Below the pieces are notes generated by a model. That model searched no databases. It was given only the letters and a program-made list of their open reading frames with translations, and was not told the origin of the DNA. Positions 48,505 through 60,500 of a stretch of DNA of 64,000 bases are shown piece after piece. The stretch comes from Mya arenaria. Lineage: Eukaryota; Mollusca; Bivalvia; Myida; Myidae. The DNA lies in assembly GCF_026914265.1 (NCBI RefSeq), contig NC_069133.1:47477417-47541416 (forward strand), read 5' to 3'. Position 1 is the stretch's first letter, and each line of letters starts with the position of its first letter. The position numbers and the translations under genes were made by a program.

Positions 48505-49690
48505 TCAACTAAATTCTGCAAGGTCTTCTGTGATCCAAAAGGTCAACGTCGGGCAGCTGTTATACAGGTAAACATCGAAGGGCAAACGGCTGTTCCTTTC
48601 CGCGCAACACTTGACCATGTGTTGCACAAACACTCGACAACAGTCACGAACAACGTCTTGATCTTCTACATCAACTGTGAAATATCAAAAGATATAACAA
48701 AGATGTGAAGTATTTATATAAGAACGTCTGATTAGTTTATATCCTAAAATGCATGCTGGATTCACTATATCAGATATGTGTAATGTTTATGGCAATGTTA
48801 TATCCTAAAATACATAGGCTGGGTGTACCGTCTTACAGATGTCTCATAGTTGTTTATGTCCTGGGACTAGTATCATTCTGATATGTTACATTATATATAA
48901 ATATACGATACATATTGTTTGGGGAACAGTGATACAAAGAAACAAGCAAACAAAACAACGATTTTACATACCAACTTCCAAAAGCGGTATTGCGATAGAT
49001 ATTTCCTTGTCTTGAAATCGGTTCAACTTTAAAAAAATGCTTTCGATATTTCTTTGTAGATCTGAATTCCTCCAAATTGATGTAGATACATGGTAGAGAA
49101 ATCTGACAGATTGGTACTCTTTGTACTTGTGACACATTGATCGAGCCACACGGCCTTCGGCATTGACCTTTCTTAACGATTTAAATTTGACGGCTTTCCA
49201 ATAAGTAAATTTCAGTGAGAGACCAAATACTCCGCCATCAGGTTTCTCTTTGTACTCATGAAAAACAATAATGTGAGCACCTGCAACCCGTATATCCTGT
49301 TGTAATACCGTTAGTTTGGTATTTTTGTCATAATCTAATGAAATCTTTGTATGTTTAATGATGTTACTAAGTGCATTTCTTTCCGGACGGATCGGCATTG
49401 CATCATTTTCAATACTTTCATAAATGGGGTCTGTTATTTCGTTTGGTTTGTTAGTGTTTTCGGAAGCGTCTTTTTGTGAATCCGTCGTGGTACCTTTTTC
49501 TTCAGGCATGTCAACTTCAAGGTCATCTACAACACAACTGAGTTTGTCTTCATCATCAGGATCGTTTTCATGAGCATCATCATTGTCATTGTCTTCTTTC
49601 TGATAACAATTTTCAGTCACAATTTCCCTAGGCGTTTTGGCTGCAACGCAATCATTATCAGGTTTTGCTTTCGTTATAGATTTAGGAACG
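48505..49690 (-). pseudogene. 5'-truncated macro gene (B type)
   Basis: Two exons remain: about 49690-48972 (linker plus start of the second macro domain) and 48674-48505 (last exon, stop TGA). Donor (GTATG) and acceptor sites are intact and the frame is open. The linker carries a single PDNDCVA unit and a long acidic insert (DNDNDDAHENDPDDED). The second macro domain is mostly conserved (GGVFGLS), but the ADP-ribose loop reads LLEVG instead of LLGVG. Upstream of VPKSI the sequence switches to a GC-rich repeat (ctcgccccggcgtcggcg), and no first macro domain follows, so the gene lost its front half. Confidence 0.75.
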
Positions 49691-49988
49691 CCGACGCCGG
49701 GGCGAGTAGTATAGCCCACCTATTCTTGGAATAGTCGAGCTGAAAAGGTATAAATAATGATGATGGAACTGTAAATTGTACTTAATCACAAGCAGGATGG
49801 TCCAAATAATATTTGTCTGTTACACTTACTAGTTACAGGTCAATTAACATTATTGTTTTGTATGTAAGCCTTGGAACAATTTTGCCTTTTTGACAAGAGA
49901 CAGGAGGGTCCGGGAGGCCTGGCCATAGGAGTTATAACCATGCACCTTGTCACTGTGAATAGCACAGCACCGTATATAACTGTTACGC
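49691..49988. other. Junction repeat and spacer
   Basis: Starts with a GC-rich motif (gccgacgccggggcgag) typical, from memory, of a bivalve interspersed repeat. The rest is unassigned spacer before the next broken gene. Confidence 0.4.
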
Positions 49989-50787
49989 TTAGCCTTTCAA
50001 TTTTGAGATTTCGTTAGCCATATATATACGAAATCCGGCCAGGTTAGGTTCATAAGGCAATGAAGATTGAAAAATAACTGCATAGCTCACTGCACACACA
50101 TATACACCACAACTACTGGTGTCTGTCTGTATAGGGAAATTTGGGTTTTTAGAATTTGGATGAGTCCAAACACAGCGATGAATGTATCAAAGATTCGTAA
50201 CACAAGTAACGCCACAACTGGAAACACACATACTGTGTGTTTGCATTATCACCATATGAATTTGAATATATTATTGTTTCTTCTTTCACTAAAACAATTG
50301 CTAATGTCCAGTGTGTGTTATTTTCATTAATTGGTATAACAATTATGTCTTTATCAAACCAATAAACTTGACTTTCAACTTCATTTATCAGCCAGCACAG
50401 TTGTTGTAGGTTATTGTTTTTAAAGAGACTTTTAACAAACCACACATTGTCTACTAAGTGAATTTTACGTTGTGATTTTTTTAAAATAGTATTTAGGTAT
50501 ATATTAATATGATCAGATAAAAGCCAAGCAGATTTATCTAACAATGAAGTGTAAAAGCTTTTAGTCAATTTCACACCACAAACCATTTTCCCATATACAC
50601 TTTTTGCAGGGGAGTATTTACTACATAATGGAATTTCAGATAATCTAGCATCTTTAAGTTTCTTTAATGTTAGTACATTCATTGAATCTTTATCAAATGT
50701 GCATTCACATTTCTGGTAAAAAAGAGCAGCATTATCAAAAGATTTTATGAAATCCCAACGATATTCTGTCTGGGATAGAGAATCCAC
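49989..50787 (-). other. Ulp1/C48 peptidase domain of the large element
   Basis: WLLSDHINIYL opens the domain. The catalytic histidine lies in NTHWTLAIV and the oxyanion glutamine and catalytic cysteine in QTDTSSCGVYVC (near 50120), followed by a short tail to the stop. The usual Asp (D-S) after the second strand reads YSNSYG, so the triad acid may be lost or replaced by the nearby GDN. One frameshift near 50160 separates His from Cys. Ulp1-type proteases remove SUMO or related modifiers and are known cargo of some Mutator-like elements. Confidence 0.75.
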
Positions 50788-52393
50788 AAATACTTCTCCT
50801 TGTTTTAATAAGGAGTAATGTTTTCCTTTTTTATCACATGCAATTGACTTCAGGCTAAACTTAGTACCATTTAATGGATAACAAACATCTTTTTTTCCCC
50901 TGTAAATCTATATTTGGCTTAATACTTAATTTTGCTGTGTCGTTAGTGGTAAGTATAAGTACTTGTGGTAGCGAGAGAAACAATAATGCACCTTCAATCA
51001 TTGAAGAACTATTTTCACATTTACAATTTGACATTGAATTTTTTCCATCCATATTCATACTGACAAACTTTTCAAACGCTTCTGAGTAAAGATTGGCATA
51101 AATATCATTAGAAGTTAATGATATTGCATTAAGAAGTGAGACTTCTTTCTTGTATAAATCAGAACACTTTTGGCATCTTTTAAGTCCTAAAAAGCTTATC
51201 TCAAAGTACTCTTTTCTTAAAGTATTAGCATTTTGACAGTCATTTGAAAAGAGATGTTGAGTATGTAAAGTGAAAACATTCAACACTGACATATCTTTAT
51301 TGTCTTTCACCATGGACCAAAAATCGCTTTCAAATACTTTTAAAATTTCATCAGTAACACCATTCAACAATAGTGAGTTACAATTTTCTTTCTGTTTTGG
51401 TGGTAAATGAAGAAATCGATCATCATTAAGACATCTCTTCAAAACATCTGTACATATAAGACATCTTAACAAATTTACAAAAGCATCAGGCAATGATTTA
51501 TTTATTTTGCTATACAAAATAATGTAAGCAATATCCAAAAGCATATTTGGTGAAATGTAATGACCTGTCCTTGCATTAATTCCTTTATGGCATATAGCAC
51601 TTTTAAATGAATATTTCTCACTCTGAAATGAAATTTGTGCAAAATCTAGTTCATTATCAACAGATATAATATTCATCAATTTATAAGGTCCAGTTTCTGA
51701 ATGATGAGAATATCTTCTCAAAATTACAACCAAAGTATTTGGCAGTTTAAATAAAGTTTTTTTCACAGTATGTATTGATGTTATGTTACAACGAGAGCAT
51801 TCTTTACTAACATCTTCACTTATTATAAAAGAATTATCTATCAATGTTGGAATCGATATATTTGAAACTCCTTCTTCAATTCGAAGGATTAAGCTATGGC
51901 CTTCATTTTCATTCCTTATTGATTTTTTCCCACAATTGGTACATAACTTGTAATAACTTATTTCAATATTGTCTAAAATGCTATTTGCCATTTCAGTAAT
52001 AACATATGACACATGGACATCCTGCTGATGATCCTGAGAAAAGTCAGGAATTGCAAGGCAGGTTTGTATTAATGATTTTTTAAGTATTTGATGAGGGATC
52101 TTCCTCCCTGGATTACAAATCATAAAACTCCATAAATCAATAATACTTTGAGCTGCTAGGGTATATTGATCAGGATCAATATATATACGATTCTGCGAAT
52201 GATGCAACTCAAGAACCTTGTCAGCTAATTTTGTATAAAAAAATGCTTGAACAACTGAATTGAACCAACAAGTATTACCATAATTAGGAAATCTACATAC
52301 ATCTGACAAGGACTTTGGAAGACTATGTATTTTTAAAAATGTTATTTTTTTTATTTCGTTTGTGTTAAGATACTCTGTTGATTGGTTATCCAA
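50788..52393 (-). other. USP (C19) deubiquitinase domains of the large element
   Basis: An uninterrupted 510-codon stretch (52393-50861). The Cys box YGNTCWFNSVVQAF is followed by QQDVHVSYVI, zinc-binding CTNCGKK and CSRCN pairs, and a His box ARTGHYIS: a full USP order in about 300 aa. Further on a second set appears without a Cys box: CQKCSDLYKK, CKCENSS, then after a frameshift GKHYSLLK and ALFYQK. It looks like a duplicated USP whose second copy lost its nucleophile. USPs cleave ubiquitin from proteins. Confidence 0.78.
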
Positions 52394-52784
52394 ATTGCTT
52401 TTCTTTTTATCAGGAGTGTTACATGATGTTGTATTAAAAGATATCTTGACTTTAGGCGGATTCTGGTATTTTCCTGATTTTTATCTTTAATATTATCTGG
52501 TTGCTCTTTTTTCTTGTCCCAATGCTCAGTTATGAGAGTATTCAATTTTTTATTTTTTGATGGTGGCTGTGAGATCAAAGGTTCATTTTCTAGTTTATTT
52601 TTTCTCTTTCCATTCCGTCTATTTTTTGTATTTAAGACAATCAACAATAGACATTTTGTGTATTTGAACCACATGTTCTTTTAAAGAAGCAGAAAATTCA
52701 TCTAACCGGTGTTGTGATCTATTATTTGAATATATATGTTTAAGAATACGAAAGCGATTTTCAATTAAGCTATTTGTAGTACAA

Positions 52785-54649
52785 TCAATGAGGTTTTTTA
52801 TCAGAAGTATATTCTTTATTGAATCTTCCTAAGTCTCCAAGTAGAATGGTAGACCAAAATGGAAATATCGGCAGCGCATTTTTACATAAATAATCCATAA
52901 AGAATTCACAGTTACATTTATTTAAATCAGATTCTCTACCATCCTGTACAATGTATTTCATAGTAATCTTTTGGTAACGTTGAATAAGATTCTTAAATGG
53001 TGAACAAGTTCCCATGATTTGATATTCTTCTTTTGTAAACTTATTTGCATTAACATCTTTAGATTCCTTATTTATTTGTTCTACTTTGAAGTTGGTTTCA
53101 TTTGAAACTTTCACCTCAAACATGTAAAGTTTATTCTGTAATCTATCAAAAAAAGGTTTGTTACGTTCTGTGATGAACTTTGAAGTTAGAACTATAAATG
53201 AATCAAACATTAATTCCTGTAACTCTTTTAAACCACCACACTTCATAAGAAGTCCTGTTAAATATAAGCAGAAACTGATTTGTTTTTAATGACACATCTT
53301 TTTTCTTTTCATTTTAATGCTGTGCATATAATGACTTTTGCAATAATAAATTATAGTTTTATTTACATCTGATATGGTGGCTTTTCCAGATATTATATTA
53401 AATGCTCTTTGTAAGTAAGTCTTTATACTTTCACTATTAAATTCAGTCAAAGCTGCCAATATAAAAACCATTGACTGATCACTTACAATCATTCTAGGAT
53501 ATTGAATAAGTCTTGAATACCCAAACAAAGCCTTTTCACCGTAACGAAACTCTCGCAACCAGTCAAGCACAACAGGTAAACTTTGCCGCTCGGAAATCAT
53601 TGAAGTGATTGGAATTCCCATTCTGCCTTTAACGGGGCTAGCAATAGCAAGCTCATAATATAAAAATCTTTTATTATTTTCAGTTTTTCGTATCAGGCCA
53701 CCAGTTGCATCCCAATACAAAATACTATCTTTGGCTCTGTCATTATATAGCCGAAGACCACTTTCATTAAAATAAATTATATAATAAAATGGGAATACAA
53801 CTATTTTTTGGATAAAGCCACCGTCTTGTTTTCGCATATTTTTTCCAGTAAAATAAAACTTTCCAATAAATCCTTACTTCGCCTACCATTATGGCGGGAT
53901 TCAACACCAATTTGTTGTAATTTTTTACTGGTTTTTCCAATCACTCCAAAGTTTCCAGCTATAATTTTGTCAGATGGTGTCTTATCAAATTGTTCCATGA
54001 AATATTTAAGAGGCATTTTCCTATCTTTAAGAATGGATTTTACTTTATTCCTATTTACACCAGCTAAAGGCCGATCATGATATTCATTTATATCATGCTT
54101 AATACTTCCAGTGTAAGTAATGTGTACTAAAGTTTCACTAAACATTTTTTATATTATTTTACATGTACAGTGTACAAATTTACATTTTGCAGAAGCACTA
54201 AATATAGGAGTATTAACTTTCCTTTTTCTCTCCTTTGCACATGACACTGCATGGTGGTTAAACAAAAATACACAGTATGGATTACTTTTGGCAATTCCAT
54301 CAATGAAAACATGTTGCCAAGACCTTTTCTTAAAATATCGTCCATTTCTGGATTTCAATAAATCAAACCAAACATTGTTTTCAATATCAAAGGTATAATC
54401 ATTTCTATTGAATTCATATTGAAAATATTTATCTGGAATATCTGATCCAAAAACTTTTGAAATTACAGCATTTGAAAAACCTTCATGCCCAGATGTATTT
54501 TCCTCAGAATCAGAATCTGCAATATCAGTCAAGTTTATGGAAGAATCCATAGCAATATCATTTATGTGTGAGGATGTATCCATAGCAATGTTATTTATGT
54601 TTGTGGAAGTATTTATAGCAATATCATTTATGTTTGAGGACGTATCCAT
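52785..54649 (-). other. MULE-like DDE transposase region
   Basis: N-terminal part (54649-53801) has CKFVHCTCK and HDRPLAGVNR, as in Mutator-like proteins that fuse a zinc-binding domain to the nuclease. The catalytic part (53837-53286) has ILYWDATGGLIRK (first Asp), MIVSDQSMVFILAALTEFN (second Asp), then CKSHYMHS as the C/H motif. It continues to 52785 with a helical part and a CNCEFFMDYLCK cysteine cluster. One stop at 54149, one at 53286 and one frameshift near 53820 interrupt it. Confidence 0.65.
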
Positions 54650-54740
54650 TTCAATATAATTTATGTTTTGGAAGTTTCCATTGCAATATTGAAAAAGTTA
54701 GGGGATGTATCCATTACAGTATTATTTATGTTTGTGAATG
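54525..54740 (-). repeat. 33-bp coding minisatellite in the element
   Basis: About six 33-bp units (core gtatccatagcaatatcat) encode 11-aa repeats of the MDTSSHINDIA type between the coiled coil and the transposase. One unit carries the indel that changes frame near 54655. Confidence 0.8.
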
Positions 54741-55066
54741 ACAATTCTTCTGATCCTATATTATCATTTTTAAGTGAAAGATTATCACTTTCAGACCTAT
54801 ATGATACTTTTTTGTTCAATAAAAAACTGTGGTTTTCTTTATGGGTAACACATTCTACCAATTTTGAACAATTTTCAAGCGAATCAATAATAATTTTTTT
54901 CTTATTTTTCTAAAATTACAATCATTAGGAATGGAAAGAGCATCAATGTCTAGTATAAGCCTTGTTATTTTCTCCTGAAATACCATGTTTTCTTTTATAG
55001 AACGAAAATAACTATTTTCAGCTTGACTACATAGAACCTTTGCTTGTATTTGTAAGTCTTTTAATT

Positions 55067-55555
55067 TTATTTCCATTTTTCTTTCAGTGCCTGACAGATC
55101 TTTTTGAAATGAATCTTCAAGTGTTTCCAAATTGGAAAATTGTTACAGTCATCAGATATTATAGCAGTTGATTTTATGGGTGCACTTAGAAATAATGAAT
55201 CTACTTCAGCTCTATTTAATTGGGGAAACTTGGCACCTTTAACAATAAAATACCCTTCACTGAAAACACAGCCCTTTAAACCACAGACAAAGCTTACTGG
55301 TTTATTATAAAAAAAAACAATCATCAACCTTTTTTTTAATATGCAGCAGTAATGATACCATTTTTTGCAGCTTTCACATTCAACCATGGAACCACCATCA
55401 CACCATCTTTTAGGATTATTGATGCATATACAATAAGATGCATTTAAAGATGACTGAGTACTTTCATTGTTTGATTTAGACTGAGAATTAATGTTATGTG
55501 AATCCTGAAAATTTATATCTGTTGATGAAGTCAGGCATTCTTTGGCTGGAGACAA
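55067..55555 (-). other. PHD-finger segment of the large element
   Basis: Cysteines and histidine in PHD order: CICI, then MVECESCKKWYHYCC, then FVCGLKGC. A coiled-coil stretch (TERKMEIKLKDLQIQAKV) follows in the next frame. PHD fingers commonly read histone tails and could steer integration or host chromatin; that role is inference. Confidence 0.75.
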
Positions 55556-55812
55556 TTTTTCATTTTGTTTTTGTTTTAAATTGGCATGCCTAAAATAAAA
55601 GGTTTGTAGTCGCTTTATATTTTTTTTGGATTTTCAATTTTGAGAATCCCACAGGCTAAGCCATATGGTCTAATTTTCAGATTTTTCTTATTGCATGTTG
55701 ACACTAAAAACGACCATGTGTTAAACCCCTTTTTCAGTGAATCATTTTTCCTCTTACCATTTTTACTGGTCCCAGCTTCCCTTGGTTTCCCTCCACCTAC
55801 CAGCGTTGTTCC

Positions 55813-56855
55813 CTGAAAGAAAAAAACAAGAGACCTATGAGGGAATATGCTCTACTGGCATAGCTCTTGCGGTCATTTTCAATCCAGGGCATGTATGTAC
55901 GGATAACAGGCAACAAAATATAGTTCATGTTTAGTGTTTGGGTTAGCTAAAAACGTTGCACGTTGAACCTCTGAGGACAGAAAATGTTGTAAGCAGATCA
56001 TTGCACTATTTAAATATGTATGTGCCAAGTGAAGGTCATCTGCAGAAAAAAGTTGCTTTCAAAACTTTTCTCATGGTCAAAAATTTCATTTCTATAGCTT
56101 TAAAAAATAAAACAAGAGCTTTCACAGTATGTGACAAATGCCCCGAATGTGACATTGACCTATGAACAAGGTCAGTACATGAAAAGTTGATCTTGCCTTT
56201 ACGTGTCAAATACATATGGCAAGGTTTTTTTAAATTGCCTCTAAACATAAAAAATACCACCCATACTTGACAACCTACACTGTTATGTCCTTATAAGCAG
56301 CATTCTATTGTTAATAAACAATAAGTGTGACCTTGAAAGAATAAATGAATAGTTTGAAAAAAGTAAAAAAGACATGAAATTTTATCAAAGAATGGAAATT
56401 CTTGAAACCTTGTATTAAATAAACCCAGTTGATTCCATTGATAAGGTTTTCATGCCTTCATTTCTTATATTTTGCCAGTCATTATCCATAATTGCTTGTG
56501 AAGTATCCACATCATGTAAAGTAAAAGAAGACAGTGTTGTGTGATTTCAGAAATATGGTAACAATATTTGTGAACAAAGAAATAAACAAACAAATTTACC
56601 CTGTTGGTCTTTTTAATGTCTGTATAATTGTACATGTTCACAGGTTACTTTTTGTTCTCTAAATTAAATAACATTGAAATAATATGCACTCATAATATGT
56701 GATAAATATCACACTAAAAGGAATATATGCCATCAATGCATCCATTTTCCTTGTAGTTCCATGTGGCTTGTTTGTATATAGGGCATGTAAGTCATGTCAT
56801 GTGACCTCCGAGAATTAACGAGAGTTTGCACTTCCGGGTACAAACAAACAACAAT
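55813..56855. other. Divergent intergenic region
   Basis: Lies between the minus-strand transposon gene and the plus-strand YqaJ gene. It may hold the first exon of the former and the promoter of the latter. No exon or TATA box could be fixed. Confidence 0.4.
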
Positions 56856-57444
56856 ATGGCGCTATCAATTTTGTACTGGTCGAGATACGTCGACGGTCAT
56901 GTGAAGCTTACAAGAAAAAGTGAAGCAGCGGTAGAAAGCGGGAGAGTATTACGATTTTCCATCGATGAACTGAGAGTGATACAGGCAAATGTTCAGGCAT
57001 CCATGAGAGATACGTCGTATTCTGTCCAGGTAAACAAATATCATTTTGTGTATTACACATTACTGTACAGTCAACAAAAAATCGATTCATTCCGGTTCAT
57101 AGTGCCTGCTGCCTTGGTTAATATCCCGGAACTGTTACTTTCAAACAAAAATGTGTGGAGAACTACGTTTTAAATAATAACAAGTATTTATTGATGACTA
57201 TAGTGATGTATTACATATCTTCTCTTCTGTCCATCTTAGGGTTGAAAACGTTGAGTTTGTTGGTGAAGTACACCTGTCCATTCATGTATATATATGATTA
57301 CCCTTATGCATCTATAAAATATTGTGTATTTATCAAATATTTACTTTTTTATTGTTCATCGACATATTTAAATATAGATGAAAACATATTTGACAGATGA
57401 CAGACAAAACCACAGGGGGCAGAAGCAAGCTATTCTCTCCCTCA

Positions 57445-57494
<50 letters not shown>

Positions 57495-57509
57495 GTATAA
57501 AAATTAATA

Positions 57510-57557
<48 letters not shown>

Positions 57558-60500
57558 CTAGGAAAACTTAAAAAAGTTGCTTCTGCCCCCTGTGCCCCCA
57601 TGTATCCTAATGATTTATATTTTACTTGATGTTATGGTTGCATAGCTCACTTAGACTTTATTTTTTGGTTTTCACTGTTTTCATTTAGTAATGCTAAAAT
57701 CACCCTATATAGTATGTATTACATTTATAGTAGGCTCTTCTGTGTTTTCCCCCAGATATTCCTAGAGCAAGAAAACAATGGTGCAGTGCAGTCTACACGT
57801 TGCCAATGCCCTATGGCTGAGTATAAATGCCATCATGTAGCAGCAGTCTTGTTGTTTGGGTAAATATTTTAATCACTTTTGTCCAGTTGTGATATATATT
57901 TTGAATATAATTAAATTTTTATCCGAAATATCCATATGTACACATAAAAAGCTCTTAACTTTCAATGATATTATTATTTGCTATATCTGGGACAAATACA
58001 GATTATTTTACTCTACGGCTATATAAACATTACTAATTGAGACTAAAAATACATTTTTACTGTTGAACGGAAATCATAACAGTGATTTATCATTTTGAAG
58101 TACAATAATATGTCTCCAATAGTAATATAACTGCTTCTTAAATGTTGTTCAAATGTGGTCATTATTTGTACATTTGTTTGCAGGTACAAGAGAGCTAGCA
58201 AAACAGATATAAAATGCAGTTGGCTCAAACATCCAAAGTCAGCACCTCCAAAGACTACAGTTACAATGACTGACTTATATCCCCCAAGGCAACAAGAGTA
58301 CAGGTAAAAATATTATAATTACATTATTAATATGAAATGCTAACATAAATTTTATTGATTAACTAGAACAATTAAGATTAAATACCACGATTTGCAGATA
58401 CTGCCTGACCCATCAGTCATGTTTGGTATGATTTGAGCACGATTGGTAAAAAACTTGCCTAATTTACAACAGCAAAGAACCAAGTTGACAAAAAAATCTT
58501 TGGTCTGGTAAAAGCTTGAAGTCTGGATCGATGTCTGTTGAAAAATATTTTTATCCAGGGCTCTTAAGAGGACTGTCACAGCAGACGACAGATCATTTCT
58601 ATATAACTGCCTAGGGCAATTAGGGCGTTTCACAGGTTGCGAAATTGTTGGAGTTAAATGTTGATTTTTGTTACTGTTGTACAGTTGGGATTGAATAATA
58701 TGTCTGTTCATTGACGTTGTCATTTTTATTATTTACCATATTTTGATACTTTCATTTGTTTCTTCTGATAAAAAATATTTGGTCTGAACTTTGATAAAAT
58801 TTTCTGAAATTGCAAATGACAGGATTCTGAAATTGCAAATGACAAAATAATAATGTTTAGTATAATAATTAAATTAATATTGATAAACAAGTATCTTGTA
58901 AAATAATGATGTAAACCTATTCACACGATTGTGCATTGTATGCATGTTATTTATGTAATAGTTAACTTTTGCAATTTTCCTTTAATTAATGAAATTTATT
59001 ATTTACTATCTACTTGTAGCTTTACACTGGATTCTGTTGGAGGAACCCAAGCCGCCACAACTTCCATTACCACTGATTGAAGATGTGTTAGTAAGTCCAG
59101 GGTACCTTTCATCACAAGATCCACGCACATATTTTAGGCGATCACTTGTTCTGTCCCAGGAGAAGATAACCCAGATAGCCTTCATGACTACCGGGCAGAG
59201 GGAAAACTCCCTTTGGGCAGCCGCCAGAAAGCTCCGATTTAGTGCCTCCAACTTTGGACAAATAATTGCTGCTTCCAAACGCAATCGGTAAAGCTATGGA
59301 TGATAAACTAAGCAATAGGTCTCTTGTAAAACTATCTTTATTATTATTATTCCCTTTTATCCAAGCATTATGATAGCAATATACTTTGTATTCAGTTATA
59401 TACAACTGTTAATAACATGTGTGATGTCACTTTAGTATGATAATGTATGTACAGATTATGTGCATCCCTGAAGAAACGCCTACTGAGCGCCTACAATCTC
59501 CAGAAGGGGGCGCCTATCCAGTGGGGAATAACTCATGAGAAAAATGGGTTAGATGCATATTGCAGAACTGGAGGGGTGACATTGGTACAAACTGGTAAAT
59601 ATTTTAAATGTCTTTTTTCTGATTCATGAAAAATATCCAATGATACTTATTATTGAAAATGCTTAATGCTGAAAGGTACCATAAAGTTTTGTACATTTTA
59701 ATGTGATTTGGTACTTAGTGACATCAACCAGTTACTGCATGTTAATATATTTACACAATGCACAAATGATAATGTGATATGAATATTTCATTTCAAAATT
59801 GGATTCATCTTCATCTGTGTTACAAAGCCCATTTCAATGTACATTTTAAGTTCCCACCACTTTTCATTGACCTTCATGTAAATTACATTTGTATTGAGAT
59901 GAAAATGATTATAATACTGTTAATGGTGTTTGCTATATTCAAGAAGCACTAGTCTATGTATTATTGCCGAGAATGTTTGATTGTAAAGTATTGAAGTGAA
60001 ATATTTGTAGTTTGCTGATAAATAAACAAGTAGAGATTTAGCTCTCTGTGTAATGCATCAACCTTGTTATCAAGAGGTTTGTGATTTGAGCCCCAGTATG
60101 GGTACATTCATTGACCAGTGCCGTTAAACCATATTGTAGCTGATGACTGTTTATTTGTATCTAATATTGTACAGGCATTTGGCTTCATGAATCAGGCATC
60201 CTTGGGGCTTCACCTGACGGGTTTGTTCAAGGAGATTATTGTGGCCGCGTTCACCTCCAAGATAAGGAACAGCCAGTAATGTCACCAGACATCATCGAGT
60301 TGAAGTGCCCTCTCTCTGCCAAGGACATGACTATTACGGAGGCATGCCATTCAAACAAAGACTTCTACCTAGGTATTTTCACTCATTTTATTCTATAAGA
60401 TGATTTTCAATATAAGTGAAAAATAATAATTTTATCTCTGGATTGTTGACACAGAAAAAGGTGGACATAAACTGTAAACCCATATCATAAACTGTTAACT

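Larger units (their letters stand above)
49989..55812 (-). pseudogene. Large transposon-like gene: PHD, MULE-like transposase, USP, Ulp1
   Basis: Reading the minus strand, a nearly continuous coding region starts after an acceptor (tttctttcag) at 55812 and ends at a TAA at 49989-49991. Parts in order: an N-terminal basic/NTWSFLVSTC segment, a PHD finger (about 55480-55270), a coiled coil, a Ser/Asn repeat region, a MULE-like transposase, a USP peptidase, a second USP half and a Ulp1 peptidase. The frame changes or stops near 55600, 55100, 54860, 54655, 54150, 53820, 53286, 52780-52480, 50865 and 50160. Neighbouring pieces abut or overlap, so indels and nonsense changes explain this better than introns. 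An assembly with uncorrected indels is the alternative. Terminal inverted repeats were not found. The superfamily (Mutator-like) is inferred from the transposase core. Confidence 0.72.

Noticed and set aside
58352-58723. A 123-codon minus-strand frame in intron 3 of the YqaJ gene
   Set aside because: No known motif and no splice support. Might be an old retrocopy, but nothing in the sequence shows it.
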